From contig JADLFH010000015.1 of the NCBI GenBank assembly GCA_020845705.1, positions 1-64,000 of the forward strand: DNA of 64,000 nucleotides, written 5' to 3'. This document shows, piece by piece, positions 41,807-49,773 of the stretch. Made by a program: the position numbers and the translations under genes. The notes below the pieces were generated by a model, which saw only the letters and a list, made by a program, of their open reading frames with translations, made no database searches and was not told where the DNA came from. The stretch is from Microthrixaceae bacterium (GTDB lineage Bacteria; Actinomycetota; Acidimicrobiia; Acidimicrobiales; Microtrichaceae). Position 1 is the first letter of the stretch; every line of letters begins with the position of its first letter.

Positions 41807-43387
41807 TCATTGGCGCTTGATGCGGCGACGAATGACCTCACGGCGGGCCTGGAGGTCCGCGTAGGTCACCTGCGTCACGTCGGGGTCGACGATGCCGAAG
41901 GTCGCCTTGATCGCTTCGGGGGAGACCTGGATGTCGCCTGCATCCACGCCCATGTCCGCAGCGATGTGATCACCGTAGGCGGTAGCCATGTGCAATGAGA
42001 GGTTGGCGAACTCCCCCAGGATGTCGAGGTTCGGTGCGAGGCGCGCGATCGCACCGTCGAGGAACATCAGGTTCTTCACGTACAGCATCAGGATCTTGGG
42101 CAGCCGCGCCCCGTATCCGAGCAGGGCCTTGATCACATGCTGGATCTCGCTGACGAGTTGGTCGGGGTCCATGGTCGTGGGGTCGACTGGGGCCTGGTCG
42201 AGACCGAGATCGACATACACCTGCTCGAGGTCCGTGTCCGTCGGAAGCGCTCCCAGGTCGCGGAAGGCTTCGAGCTGACCCCGGACATCGCCCGCCGCAC
42301 CGGTCATCATCAGCTTGAGGAAGGCGCTTCGCTGTATTGGGCTCATGCGCGCGGTGATGCCGAAGTCGAGAAGGCCGATGCGCCCGTCGGCAAGCACCAG
42401 GAGGTTCCCGCCGTGGAGGTCTCCGTGGAAGATCCCGTGGATCATGCAGCCGACGGTGAAACCCCGCATCCCGACCCGAACGACCTCCTCGGTGTCGATT
42501 CCCTCTGCGTGCATCAGGGCCACGTCGTCGAAGGCGAAGCCCTCGAATCGCTCCATGACCAGCGCACGTCGTGTGACCAGGCTCGGATGGGGACGCGGGA
42601 CGACGTAACCCCGTTCGCCGACAGCCGCGAACACGGCGGCGAGATCCAGCATGTTCTGGGCTTCGAGGCGGAAGTCCAGCTCCTCTGAGATGGTCTCGGC
42701 GAACAGCTCCACCAACGCGGGTGGATTGGCGAGCGCTGTGACCGGAATGCGGCCCACCAGCATGGGTGCGATCCACGCCATCACACGGAGATCGCGCTGC
42801 ACCTGCGTTCGGATAGTCGGCCGCTGCACCTTGACGACGACGTCTTCACCGCTTCGGAGGGTGGCCCTGTGAACCTGCGCGATCGAGGCCGCCGCCAGGG
42901 GAGTGGGATCGAGGGAGGAGAACACCGAGTCGAGATCGCCCAGCTCGGCTACGAGTACGGACCGGACCGTCTCGAATGTCTCCGCGGGAACCTGGTCGCG
43001 GCACTTCTTCATCTCCTCGACGAGCTCGGCCGGGACGATCCCCTCCCCGGAGGACACGATCTGGGCCAGCTTGATGTAGGTCGGCCCCAGCCGCTCGACG
43101 GCAACCCGGAGGCGTCTGGAGAGCCCTGCCCTCGAAACCGACCCGCCGTGGCGGCGATCGCGGAGTGCCCACGGGACCAGTGCTCGAAGCAGGTGGCCCA
43201 CGACCACGACGAGACGACCGATGGGTGGGATGGCGCGTCTGGTGGTCAGAGCCGGGATCTGGCGGAGCGTGGCGAGGCGCAGCACGTCGATGCCTCGACG
43301 CCATGGGAGCTGCTCGGGCGCCAGAACCCACGGGGCGCGCTCGGTGAAGGATCCCAACTCCCAGTCGGCGGGAAGATCCATGTTCAT
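41807..43387 (-). CDS. ABC1/UbiB-family atypical kinase
   Basis: 526-aa protein-kinase-like protein of the ABC1/UbiB/AarF family, linked to quinone biosynthesis or lipid homeostasis. The family-specific KxGQ motif is altered to KLAQ ([13 protein letters not shown]), the A-rich loop reads [11 protein letters not shown], and the catalytic and metal motifs are [11 protein letters not shown] and [12 protein letters not shown]-terminal hydrophobic segment suggests membrane association. ATG 43387 or 43381 both fit. It sits between cysQ and typA with short gaps. Substrate and even kinase activity remain unknown for bacterial members. Confidence 0.88.
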   Translation of the reverse strand: MNMDLPADWELGSFTERAPWVLAPEQLPWRRGIDVLRLATLRQIPALTTRRAIPPIGRLVVVVGHLLRALVPWALRDRRHGGSVSRAGLSRRLRVAVERLGPTYIKLAQIVSSGEGIVPAELVEEMKKCRDQVPAETFETVRSVLVAELGDLDSVFSSLDPTPLAAASIAQVHRATLRSGEDVVVKVQRPTIRTQVQRDLRVMAWIAPMLVGRIPVTALANPPALVELFAETISEELDFRLEAQNMLDLAAVFAAVGERGYVVPRPHPSLVTRRALVMERFEGFAFDDVALMHAEGIDTEEVVRVGMRGFTVGCMIHGIFHGDLHGGNLLVLADGRIGLLDFGITARMSPIQRSAFLKLMMTGAAGDVRGQLEAFRDLGALPTDTDLEQVYVDLGLDQAPVDPTTMDPDQLVSEIQHVIKALLGYGARLPKILMLYVKNLMFLDGAIARLAPNLDILGEFANLSLHMATAYGDHIAADMGVDAGDIQVSPEAIKATFGIVDPDVTQVTYADLQARREVIRRRIKRQ

Positions 43388-43405
43388 GTAGGCGTCGCGG
43401 CCCGC

Positions 43406-44191
43406 TCAGCCCTGGCGCACCACGTCGAGGGCGGCGGTGGCCATCTCCGTGCGGCAGATGAGCAGATCCGGCAGATACGGATCCGGCCTGTTGTAGAGGA
43501 GAGGCGAGCCGTCGAGCCGGCTGCACCACAGGCCCGCAGCACGAGCCACCGCGACCGGCGCGCAGGAATCCCACTCGTACTGCCCGCCTGAATGCGGGTA
43601 GCAGTCCGCTTCACCCCGGAGGATCGCCATGGCCTTGGCTCCCGCCGAACCCATCGGGACCAACTCGGCTCCCAACGCCTCTGCGACAGCGAGCGCTTCG
43701 GCGGGCGGGCGGGTCCGTGAGACGAGGACGCGGGGCGCTGCGTCCGGCGCCGGCAGCGGTGGTGGCGAGGCGGTCGAGAAGGTGATGCCCATGGCGGGCA
43801 GTGCAACCGCTCCACACAGCGGCTCGCCGTCGATGCAAAGCGCCACGTGGACCGCCCAGTCGTCGCGTGGTGGTTCGGAGAACTCACGGGTTCCGTCGAG
43901 GGGGTCGATGATCCACACGCGTGTGGAGGCGAGGCGGGCTGCGACCGCCTCGGGCCTCTCGCCCTCCTCCTCGGAGAGGATCGGGTCTTGCGGACGGGCG
44001 TCGCGCAGCGAGGCGACGAGGAACTCGTTGGAGCGTCGGTCGCCGGCCGCCTTGAGCTCTGCTGCGGGCCGTCCCGACATCTCGGCTCTGACCTCCAGGA
44101 GCAGCTCACCGGCCCGTGTGGCCAGCTCGGCGGCGAGGCGATGATCGGCCGCGGTCGGCTCCTGGGAAGGACTTGGCGGGGATGTGGCCAT
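43406..44191 (-). CDS. cysQ: 3'(2'),5'-bisphosphate nucleotidase (CysQ-like)
   Basis: 261-aa inositol monophosphatase-family enzyme that hydrolyses PAP (and PAPS) to AMP, or inositol phosphates. Metal-binding motifs are EEEGERPE, WIIDPLDGTREF (DPLDGT) and YEWDSCAP (WDxxA). Its divergent placement opposite cysDNC supports the CysQ role in removing PAP produced by sulfate assimilation. TACCTT six bases before ATG 44191 fits a leaderless start. An inositol monophosphatase function for mycothiol synthesis is a secondary possibility. Confidence 0.85.
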   Translation of the reverse strand: MATSPPSPSQEPTAADHRLAAELATRAGELLLEVRAEMSGRPAAELKAAGDRRSNEFLVASLRDARPQDPILSEEEGERPEAVAARLASTRVWIIDPLDGTREFSEPPRDDWAVHVALCIDGEPLCGAVALPAMGITFSTASPPPLPAPDAAPRVLVSRTRPPAEALAVAEALGAELVPMGSAGAKAMAILRGEADCYPHSGGQYEWDSCAPVAVARAAGLWCSRLDGSPLLYNRPDPYLPDLLICRTEMATAALDVVRQG

Positions 44192-44470
44192 CGACGGAAG
44201 GTATCAGCGAGCGACGGCCGGCCTGAGGAACCGTCAGGGCCGGGTCCCTCACCGAACTTGCGTACGGATTCGTCGCCCGCCGGCGGATTCCGACGCCGGT
44301 TCGGTCCTGTTCGGCTGCTTCGACCAGGTCCCCAGGTTCGACGCCCTGGCGCCTGGTTGAGACAATGGTGTTCCCGAGTTGCCTCCAGCGACCCCCGACA
44401 CTGGCGGACGAGACGGATCCGGCCCCGCAAGTAGGGGTTCGAGCCCGCTCCCGATACCGTCATCTTGGAG
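44192..44470. other. cysQ-cysD divergent spacer with two hairpins
   Basis: The 279-base spacer holds no convincing gene. It contains TACCTT (44198-44203, minus strand) for cysQ and TACCGT (44455-44460) ten bases before cysD. Two hairpin-capable inverted repeats lie in between: CCGGCG/CGCCGG (44280-44299) and a two-tier structure ACCAGG/CCTGGT enclosing CCAGG/CCTGG (44323-44357). The second, followed by TTGAGAC, could be an operator for a sulfur regulator or an RNA leader of cysD. No known riboswitch family is recognised. Confidence 0.4.
44198..44203 (-). promoter_or_regulatory. -10 hexamer of the cysQ operon
   Basis: TACCTT ends six bases before ATG 44191 on the minus strand, consistent with a leaderless transcript. 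Confidence 0.5.
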
Positions 44471-45388
44471 ATGACCAGCACCACCCATTACGGCCTCGAT
44501 CACCTTCAGGCGCTCGAGGCGGAGTCGATCCACATCATGCGAGAGGTCGCGGCCGAGTTCGAACGGCCCGTGCTGCTGTTCTCCGGCGGCAAGGACTCGG
44601 TAGTGATGCTCCACCTCGCGCGCAAGGCCTTCTGGCCGTGCCGCATCCCGTTCCCTGTGATGCACGTCGACACCGGGCACAACTTCGAAGAGGTGATCCA
44701 CTTCCGTGACCGAACGGTGGAGCGCGACGGGCTCCGCCTGGTCGTCGGGCTCGTGCAGGACGACATCGATGCCGGCCGGGCGACCGAGCAGTCGGGCCCC
44801 AAGGCGAGCCGCAACCAGCTCCAGACCACGACCCTCTTGCGGATGATCGAGGAGGAACGGTTCGACGCGGTGTTCGGTGGTGCCCGTCGTGATGAGGAGA
44901 AGGCACGCGCCAAGGAGCGTGTGTTGAGCTTTCGCGACGAGTTCGGCCAATGGGACCCCAAAGCGCAGCGACCCGAGTTGTGGAACCTCTACAACGGGAG
45001 GCACCGCCCCGGCGAGCACATCAGGGTGTTCCCCATCTCGAACTGGACCGAGTTGGACATCTGGTCCTACATCGAACGTGAAGGCATCGAGTTGCCGCCC
45101 ATCTACTACGCGCACGAACGCGAGGTGTTCGAACGCGACGGGATGCTGCTGTCGGTCGGACCACACGTCACGTTGCTCGACGGTGAGCTGCCCCGGCGGC
45201 GAACCGTCCGATACCGGACCGTGGGCGACGCGTCGTGCACCGGTGCAGTCGAGTCGGGCGCCGCGACCGTGGCCGAGGTGTTGGCCGAAGTCGCAGCGAC
45301 TCGGATCACCGAACGTGGTGCCACGCGCGCCGACGACCGAGCGTCCGAGGCGGCGATGGAGGATCGCAAACGGGAGGGCTACTTCTGA
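44471..45388 (+). CDS. cysD: Sulfate adenylyltransferase subunit 2
   Basis: 305-aa PP-loop ATP sulfurylase catalytic subunit, forming adenosine 5'-phosphosulfate from sulfate and ATP together with CysN. The PP-loop is FSGGKDSVVMLHLA near residue 40, and RDEEKARAKER, PISNWTELDIWSYI and RRRTVRYRTVGDASCTGAV are CysD hallmarks. ATG 44471 is used; TTG 44465 is possible. The stop overlaps the cysN start by one base (TGATG), so the pair is translationally coupled. Confidence 0.96.
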   Translation: MTSTTHYGLDHLQALEAESIHIMREVAAEFERPVLLFSGGKDSVVMLHLARKAFWPCRIPFPVMHVDTGHNFEEVIHFRDRTVERDGLRLVVGLVQDDIDAGRATEQSGPKASRNQLQTTTLLRMIEEERFDAVFGGARRDEEKARAKERVLSFRDEFGQWDPKAQRPELWNLYNGRHRPGEHIRVFPISNWTELDIWSYIEREGIELPPIYYAHEREVFERDGMLLSVGPHVTLLDGELPRRRTVRYRTVGDASCTGAVESGAATVAEVLAEVAATRITERGATRADDRASEAAMEDRKREGYF

Positions 45389-46671
45389 TGACAACGGAGA
45401 TCGCCACCCACTTCGGCGAAGGCAACGAGATGCTGCGCCTCGCCACGGCAGGTTCCGTCGATGACGGCAAGAGCACGCTCATCGGGCGGCTTCTGTACGA
45501 CTCGAAGTCGATCTTCGAGGATCAGCTCGCCGCGGTGGAACGCACGAGCGAGCAGATGGGAGTCGAGCACACGAACCTCGCCCTTCTCACCGACGGGCTC
45601 CGAGCCGAGCGTGAACAGGGCATCACCATCGATGTCGCCTACCGGTACTTCGCCACACCGAAGCGGAAGTTCATCATCGCCGACACCCCCGGCCACATCC
45701 AGTACACGCGCAACATGGTCACCGGTGCATCCACCGCGGACCTCGCCATCGTGCTGATCGATGCTCGCAAGGGTGTTCTGGAGCAGTCCCGCCGTCACGC
45801 GTTCCTGGCGTCGCTGTTGCGAATCCCGCACCTGGTGCTGGCCGTCAACAAGATGGACCTGGTCGACTACGACGAGAAGGTCTTCGAGTCGATCAAGGCC
45901 GAGTTCCGCGACTTCGCACGCAAGCTCGATGTCGCGGACCTGACCTTCATCCCGGTCTCCGCGCTCCACGGTGACAACGTCGTGGAGAGGTCCGCGAACA
46001 TGCCGTGGTATCAGGGCTCGCCGATCCTCAACCATCTGGAGGAAGTGCACATAGCGTCTGACCGCAACCTCGTCGACGCTCGTTTTCCTGTTCAGTACGT
46101 GCTGCGTCCCCACGGCGCGGAGTTCCACGACTACCGGGGATACGCGGGGCGGATCGCGGGTGGCGTCTTCAAGCCCGGCGACGAGGTGATGGTGTTGCCC
46201 TCGGGGTTCAACAGCCGCATCGCCCGCATCGACACCGCGGACGGCCCTGTTGAGGAGGCGTTCGCACCGATGTCGGTGACGTTGCTCCTCGAGGACGAGA
46301 TCGACATATCCCGCGGCGACATGATCTGCCGACCGCACAACCAGCCGACCGTCGCACAGGACATCGACGCGATGGTCTGCTGGATGACCGAGCAGAGCGC
46401 ATTGCGACCCGGCATGAAGCTGGGGATCAAGCACACCACCCGGTGGGCGAGAGCCATGGTGAAAGACCTTCATTACCGACTCGACGTCAACACGCTGCAT
46501 CGCGACGAGGAGTTGAGCGAGCTCACCCTCAACGAGATCGGACGCGTCCGGATGCGTACCACGGTGCCGCTCCTCATCGACGAGTACCGGCGTAACCGTG
46601 AGACGGGCTCGTTCATCCTCGTGGACGAGGCGACGAACAACACCGTCGCCGCCGGCATGCTCCTGTCGTGA
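45388..46671 (+). CDS. cysN: Sulfate adenylyltransferase subunit 1 (GTPase)
   Basis: 427-aa elongation-factor-like GTPase that drives CysD. G1 is GSVDDGKSTLIGRLL, G3 is DTPGHIQYTRNM, and G4 is NKMD. It lacks the C-terminal APS kinase domain found in fused mycobacterial CysNC, and cysC is a separate gene seven bases downstream. ATG 45388 overlaps the cysD stop; the longer ORF in the track is an artefact. Confidence 0.96.
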   Translation: MTTEIATHFGEGNEMLRLATAGSVDDGKSTLIGRLLYDSKSIFEDQLAAVERTSEQMGVEHTNLALLTDGLRAEREQGITIDVAYRYFATPKRKFIIADTPGHIQYTRNMVTGASTADLAIVLIDARKGVLEQSRRHAFLASLLRIPHLVLAVNKMDLVDYDEKVFESIKAEFRDFARKLDVADLTFIPVSALHGDNVVERSANMPWYQGSPILNHLEEVHIASDRNLVDARFPVQYVLRPHGAEFHDYRGYAGRIAGGVFKPGDEVMVLPSGFNSRIARIDTADGPVEEAFAPMSVTLLLEDEIDISRGDMICRPHNQPTVAQDIDAMVCWMTEQSALRPGMKLGIKHTTRWARAMVKDLHYRLDVNTLHRDEELSELTLNEIGRVRMRTTVPLLIDEYRRNRETGSFILVDEATNNTVAAGMLLS

Positions 46672-46678
46672 CGCCGTC

Positions 46679-47266
46679 GTGACCGAGAACGTCGTTCGGC
46701 ATCTGGGCCATCTGAGCCGCGAGGAACGCTGGGAGGCTCTCGGCGCCGGCGGAGCGGTGGTGTGGTTCACCGGCCTGTCGGGCTCGGGGAAGTCCACCGT
46801 CGCGTACGAGGCTGAGCGTGCCCTGGTGGCCGCCGGCAGGTTCGCGGTGGTCCTGGACGGCGACAACCTCCGTCACGGATTGAACTCGGATCTCGGCTTC
46901 AGCGCAGAGGATCGCACCGAGAACCTGCGACGGGTGGCGGAGGTCGCGACGTTGTTCGCCGAGTCAGGGGCCATCGCGATCGTTCCGGTGATCTCGCCGT
47001 ACCGTTCACAGCGTGACGCAGCCCGGCGAACGGTCGAGGCGGCGGAGCTTCGCTTCGTCGAGGTCCATGTGGACACTCCGATCGAGTTGTGCGAGCAGCG
47101 TGATCCCAAGGGGCTCTACGCGAAGGCCAGGGCCGGCGAGATCCGTGGCTTCACCGGGATCGACGATCCGTACGAGGCTCCAGAGGTGCCTGAGCTGCGG
47201 CTGACACCCGCTGACGGCGACCCGAGCCAACAGGCGGCCCGCCTGCTGGCTCTACTCGCGGCCTGA
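46679..47266 (+). CDS. cysC: Adenylylsulfate (APS) kinase
   Basis: 195-aa P-loop kinase that phosphorylates APS to PAPS. The Walker A motif is GLSGSGKSTVA, DGDNLRHGLNSDLGFS is the substrate-loop hallmark, and RAGEIRGFTGIDDPYEAP is the C-terminal family segment. GTG 46679 begins VTENVVRHLGHL, seven bases after the cysN stop, completing a cysDNC unit. PAPS suggests sulfotransferases or PAPS reductase elsewhere, and PAP removal by the divergent CysQ closes the cycle. Confidence 0.95.
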   Translation: MTENVVRHLGHLSREERWEALGAGGAVVWFTGLSGSGKSTVAYEAERALVAAGRFAVVLDGDNLRHGLNSDLGFSAEDRTENLRRVAEVATLFAESGAIAIVPVISPYRSQRDAARRTVEAAELRFVEVHVDTPIELCEQRDPKGLYAKARAGEIRGFTGIDDPYEAPEVPELRLTPADGDPSQQAARLLALLAA

Positions 47267-47273
47267 AGTCGTA

Positions 47274-47597
47274 TCAGGAGGCCTGAGCCTGGCGGAGCGC
47301 TGCGGCGGGGCTCGGGCTGCGGCGCTGATCCAGCGGCCCCACGATTGCGCCGTGCGGCTCACCTGCACGCTCGTAGCACTCGGCGTGGAAGTGCTCCACC
47401 CGGTCCCAGTGACCCTTCACATAGACGTTGCAGATCACCTGGCGATTGCGCATCTTCGCCTGGAACTTCACCCGCTCCCCGCAGAACGCGCAGTCCACGG
47501 TGCTGCCGGCCTCGACATCTCGAATGACGGCCCTACTGGCCCATCCGCGACGCTTGGCCGATGTGGCGGAACTGGACGCGCTCTTCGTGATCGCCAT
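47274..47597 (-). CDS. Small zinc-ribbon-like protein
   Basis: 107-aa protein convergent with cysC after seven bases. The centre CAFCGERVKF followed by VICNVYVKGHWDRVEHFHAECYERAG places Cys and His residues (CxxC, then C, H, H, C) like a metal-binding domain, with a basic N-terminus (AKRRGWASRAVIR). This recalls nucleic-acid-binding or regulatory zinc fingers in actinobacteria, but I do not recognise the family. Its ATG at 47597 is supported only by the frame. The function and any link to sulfur metabolism are unknown. Confidence 0.6.
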   Translation of the reverse strand: MAITKSASSSATSAKRRGWASRAVIRDVEAGSTVDCAFCGERVKFQAKMRNRQVICNVYVKGHWDRVEHFHAECYERAGEPHGAIVGPLDQRRSPSPAAALRQAQAS

Positions 47598-47633
47598 GGC
47601 TTCCTATCGGCAGTTCCAGCGCCGATCTGAGAA

Positions 47634-47957
47634 CTATGCGGGGGGCGATGCTCGAGTGCCCGATCGTCCGAGCCGCACCGCGTCGCGTACCAGGTCGCGG
47701 ACATCGGCCTCGTCCGCGCCCGCTTGCACGATCGAGGTGATGCGTGCCTCGATCTGAGCCGCGGTCGCTTCGTCGAATGACGCCGGTGGCTCAGAGGTGC
47801 GCTCTGAGGTGACGGCGGTGACGAGCATGAGGCTCACTGCCGAAGCGGCGGTGAGCAGGCCGAAGGTCAACGCCGCCCCGTTGCTGTCCGCGACGGATCC
47901 GACGATCATGCCGAGGATCCCGGCGACGAAGACCGCTAGGACGAGCCGTCGGATCAT
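47634..47957 (-). CDS. Two-TM small membrane protein downstream of ettA
   Basis: 107-aa protein with two hydrophobic segments (LVLAVFVAGILGMIVGSV and ALTFGLLTAASAVSLMLVTAV) and a cytosolic acidic C-terminal helix (FDEATAAQIEARITSIVQAGADEADVRDLVRDAVRLG). It lies 14 bases after the ettA stop, so it is probably in the same transcript. ATG 47957 (MIRRLVL) is chosen over the ORF-track start, which overlaps ettA. No family is recognised. Confidence 0.6.
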   Translation of the reverse strand: MIRRLVLAVFVAGILGMIVGSVADSNGAALTFGLLTAASAVSLMLVTAVTSERTSEPPASFDEATAAQIEARITSIVQAGADEADVRDLVRDAVRLGRSGTRASPPA

Positions 47958-47971
47958 GCGGGGCGACAACG

Positions 47972-49675
47972 TCAACCCCGGCTGAGCGGCTTGTACTTGA
48001 TTCGATGTGGCTGGTCGGCCTCGGCGCCGAGGAGCTGATGTCGGTACGCCTCGTACTCGGAGAAGTTGCCCTCGAACCACCGCAGTTGGCTGTCGCCTTC
48101 GAAGGCGAGGATATGGGTGGCTATTCGGTCCAGGAACCACCGGTCGTGGCTGATCACCACGGCGCACCCGGGATACGCGTCCAGCCCCGCCTCGAGGGCC
48201 CGCAGGGTGTCCACGTCAAGATCGTTGGTCGGCTCGTCGAGCAGCAACACGTTGCCACCCCGCCTGAGCATCTTGGCGAGGTGGACCCGATTGCGCTCCC
48301 CACCGGAGAGGTCGCCGACCCGCTTCTGTTGGTCCGAGCCCTTGAAGTTGAACGACGCCACGTATGCCCGGCCGTTGACTTCACGGTTGCCGATCTTGAG
48401 GAGATCCTGTCCGTCGGTGATCTCCTCGTAGACGGTGTGATCGGCGTCGAGCGCGTCGCGGGACTGGTCGACGTATGCCAACTGCACCGTCTGGCCGATG
48501 CTCAGCGTCCCGCTGTCGGGAAGGTGATTCCCGTCGGTCTCGCCGTTCGCGGCGGCCACGATCATCCGGAACAAGGTGGTCTTGCCCGCACCGTTGGGTC
48601 CCACCACGCCGACGATGCCGGCGCGAGGCAACTTGAAGGTCAGGTCGTCGATGAGCAGCCGATCGCCGAAGCCCTTCGACAGATGGTCTGCCTCGATCAC
48701 GACATCGCCAAGCCGCTCTGTTGCCGGAATCGTCATCTCGAGTCTCTGGTCCTGGCCGCGAGCGGCGTCGGCTTCGGAACGCAGCTTCTCGTAGGCCGCG
48801 AGGCGGGCCTTGCCCTTCGCCTGCCGCGCCTTGGGAGCCATGCGCACCCATTCGAGCTCGCGTTGGAGGCTGCGGCGACGAGCATCGCTCTGCTTCTCCT
48901 CGAGTGCGAGTCGTGCCTCTTTCTGCTCCAGCCATCCGGAGTAGTTGCCCTCGAAGGGAATCCCTCGGCCGTGGTCCAGCTCGAGGATCCACTTGGCGAC
49001 GTTGTCGAGGAAGTAGCGGTCGTGGGTGATGGCCACGACGGTGCCCGAGTAGTCGGAGAGGAAGCGCTCGAGCCATGCCACCGACTCCGCGTCGAGGTGG
49101 TTGGTCGGCTCGTCGAGCAACAGCAGGTCGGGCCGTTGCAGCAACAGCCGGCACAACGCCACACGGCGACGCTCACCACCCGAGAGGGATGCGACCTCGG
49201 CGTCGCCCGGTGGGCAACGCAGCGCGTCCATGGCGATCTCTACGTTGCGCTCCAGGTTCCACGCGTCGGTGGCGGCAATGCGGTCTTCGAGCTCGGCCTG
49301 CTCCGCCCCGATCCTGTCGAAGTCGGCGTCGGGATCACCCCACGCGGCCATGACCTCGTCATATCGGGCGAGCAGGTCGCGGACCGCTGCGACGCCGTCC
49401 ATGACGTTGCCCATCACGTCCTTGGAGTCGTCGAGTCGTGGTTCCTGTTCGAGCAGGCCGACGGTGAAGCCGGGCGAGAGGCGTGCCTCGCCCTGATAGC
49501 CGTCGTCCAGGCCCGCCATGATTCGAAGGAGAGAGGACTTGCCGGCGCCGTTCGCTCCGAGCACCCCGATCTTGGCCCCGGGGTAGAAGGACAGGTTGAT
49601 GTTGTCGAGCACTTGGCGGTCGGGGGGATGAACCCGCGACACGCCTCGCATGGTGAAGATGAACTGTGCGCCCAT
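47972..49675 (-). CDS. ettA: Energy-dependent translational throttle protein EttA (ABC-F)
   Basis: 567-aa ABC-F ATPase that gates ribosome entry into elongation according to ATP/ADP. Two ATPase domains are complete: Walker A GANGAGKSS and GPNGAGKTT, signatures LSGGERRRVAL and LSGGERNRVHL. The linker has the charged KARQAKGKARLAAYEKL segment found in EttA. ATG 49675 (MGAQFIFTMRGVSR) matches the usual N-terminus; the track start at 49702 includes a TACGAT -10-like hexamer in the leader and is rejected. Confidence 0.93.
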   Translation of the reverse strand: MGAQFIFTMRGVSRVHPPDRQVLDNINLSFYPGAKIGVLGANGAGKSSLLRIMAGLDDGYQGEARLSPGFTVGLLEQEPRLDDSKDVMGNVMDGVAAVRDLLARYDEVMAAWGDPDADFDRIGAEQAELEDRIAATDAWNLERNVEIAMDALRCPPGDAEVASLSGGERRRVALCRLLLQRPDLLLLDEPTNHLDAESVAWLERFLSDYSGTVVAITHDRYFLDNVAKWILELDHGRGIPFEGNYSGWLEQKEARLALEEKQSDARRRSLQRELEWVRMAPKARQAKGKARLAAYEKLRSEADAARGQDQRLEMTIPATERLGDVVIEADHLSKGFGDRLLIDDLTFKLPRAGIVGVVGPNGAGKTTLFRMIVAAANGETDGNHLPDSGTLSIGQTVQLAYVDQSRDALDADHTVYEEITDGQDLLKIGNREVNGRAYVASFNFKGSDQQKRVGDLSGGERNRVHLAKMLRRGGNVLLLDEPTNDLDVDTLRALEAGLDAYPGCAVVISHDRWFLDRIATHILAFEGDSQLRWFEGNFSEYEAYRHQLLGAEADQPHRIKYKPLSRG

Positions 49676-49773
49676 GATGACGTGATCGTAGGTGGCCGGC
49701 ATCGAGCGACGGTCACCCGGGACGCGAAACGACCCGGCACCAACGGCCGGGTCGTTCGATCGCTGCGAATCGC

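Noticed and set aside
14927-44357. Shared 14-mer CCCTGGCGCCTGGT at 14927-14940 and 44344-44357
   Set aside because: In a 64 kb GC-rich sequence read on both strands, several 14-base matches are expected by chance. Flanks do not extend the match, so no repeat family is claimed.
44425-44455. tRNA-like T-arm (GGGGTTCGAGCCC) before cysD
   Set aside because: Only the TTCGA loop resembles a tRNA. The stem has a G-G mismatch, and no acceptor, D or anticodon arms could be paired around it.
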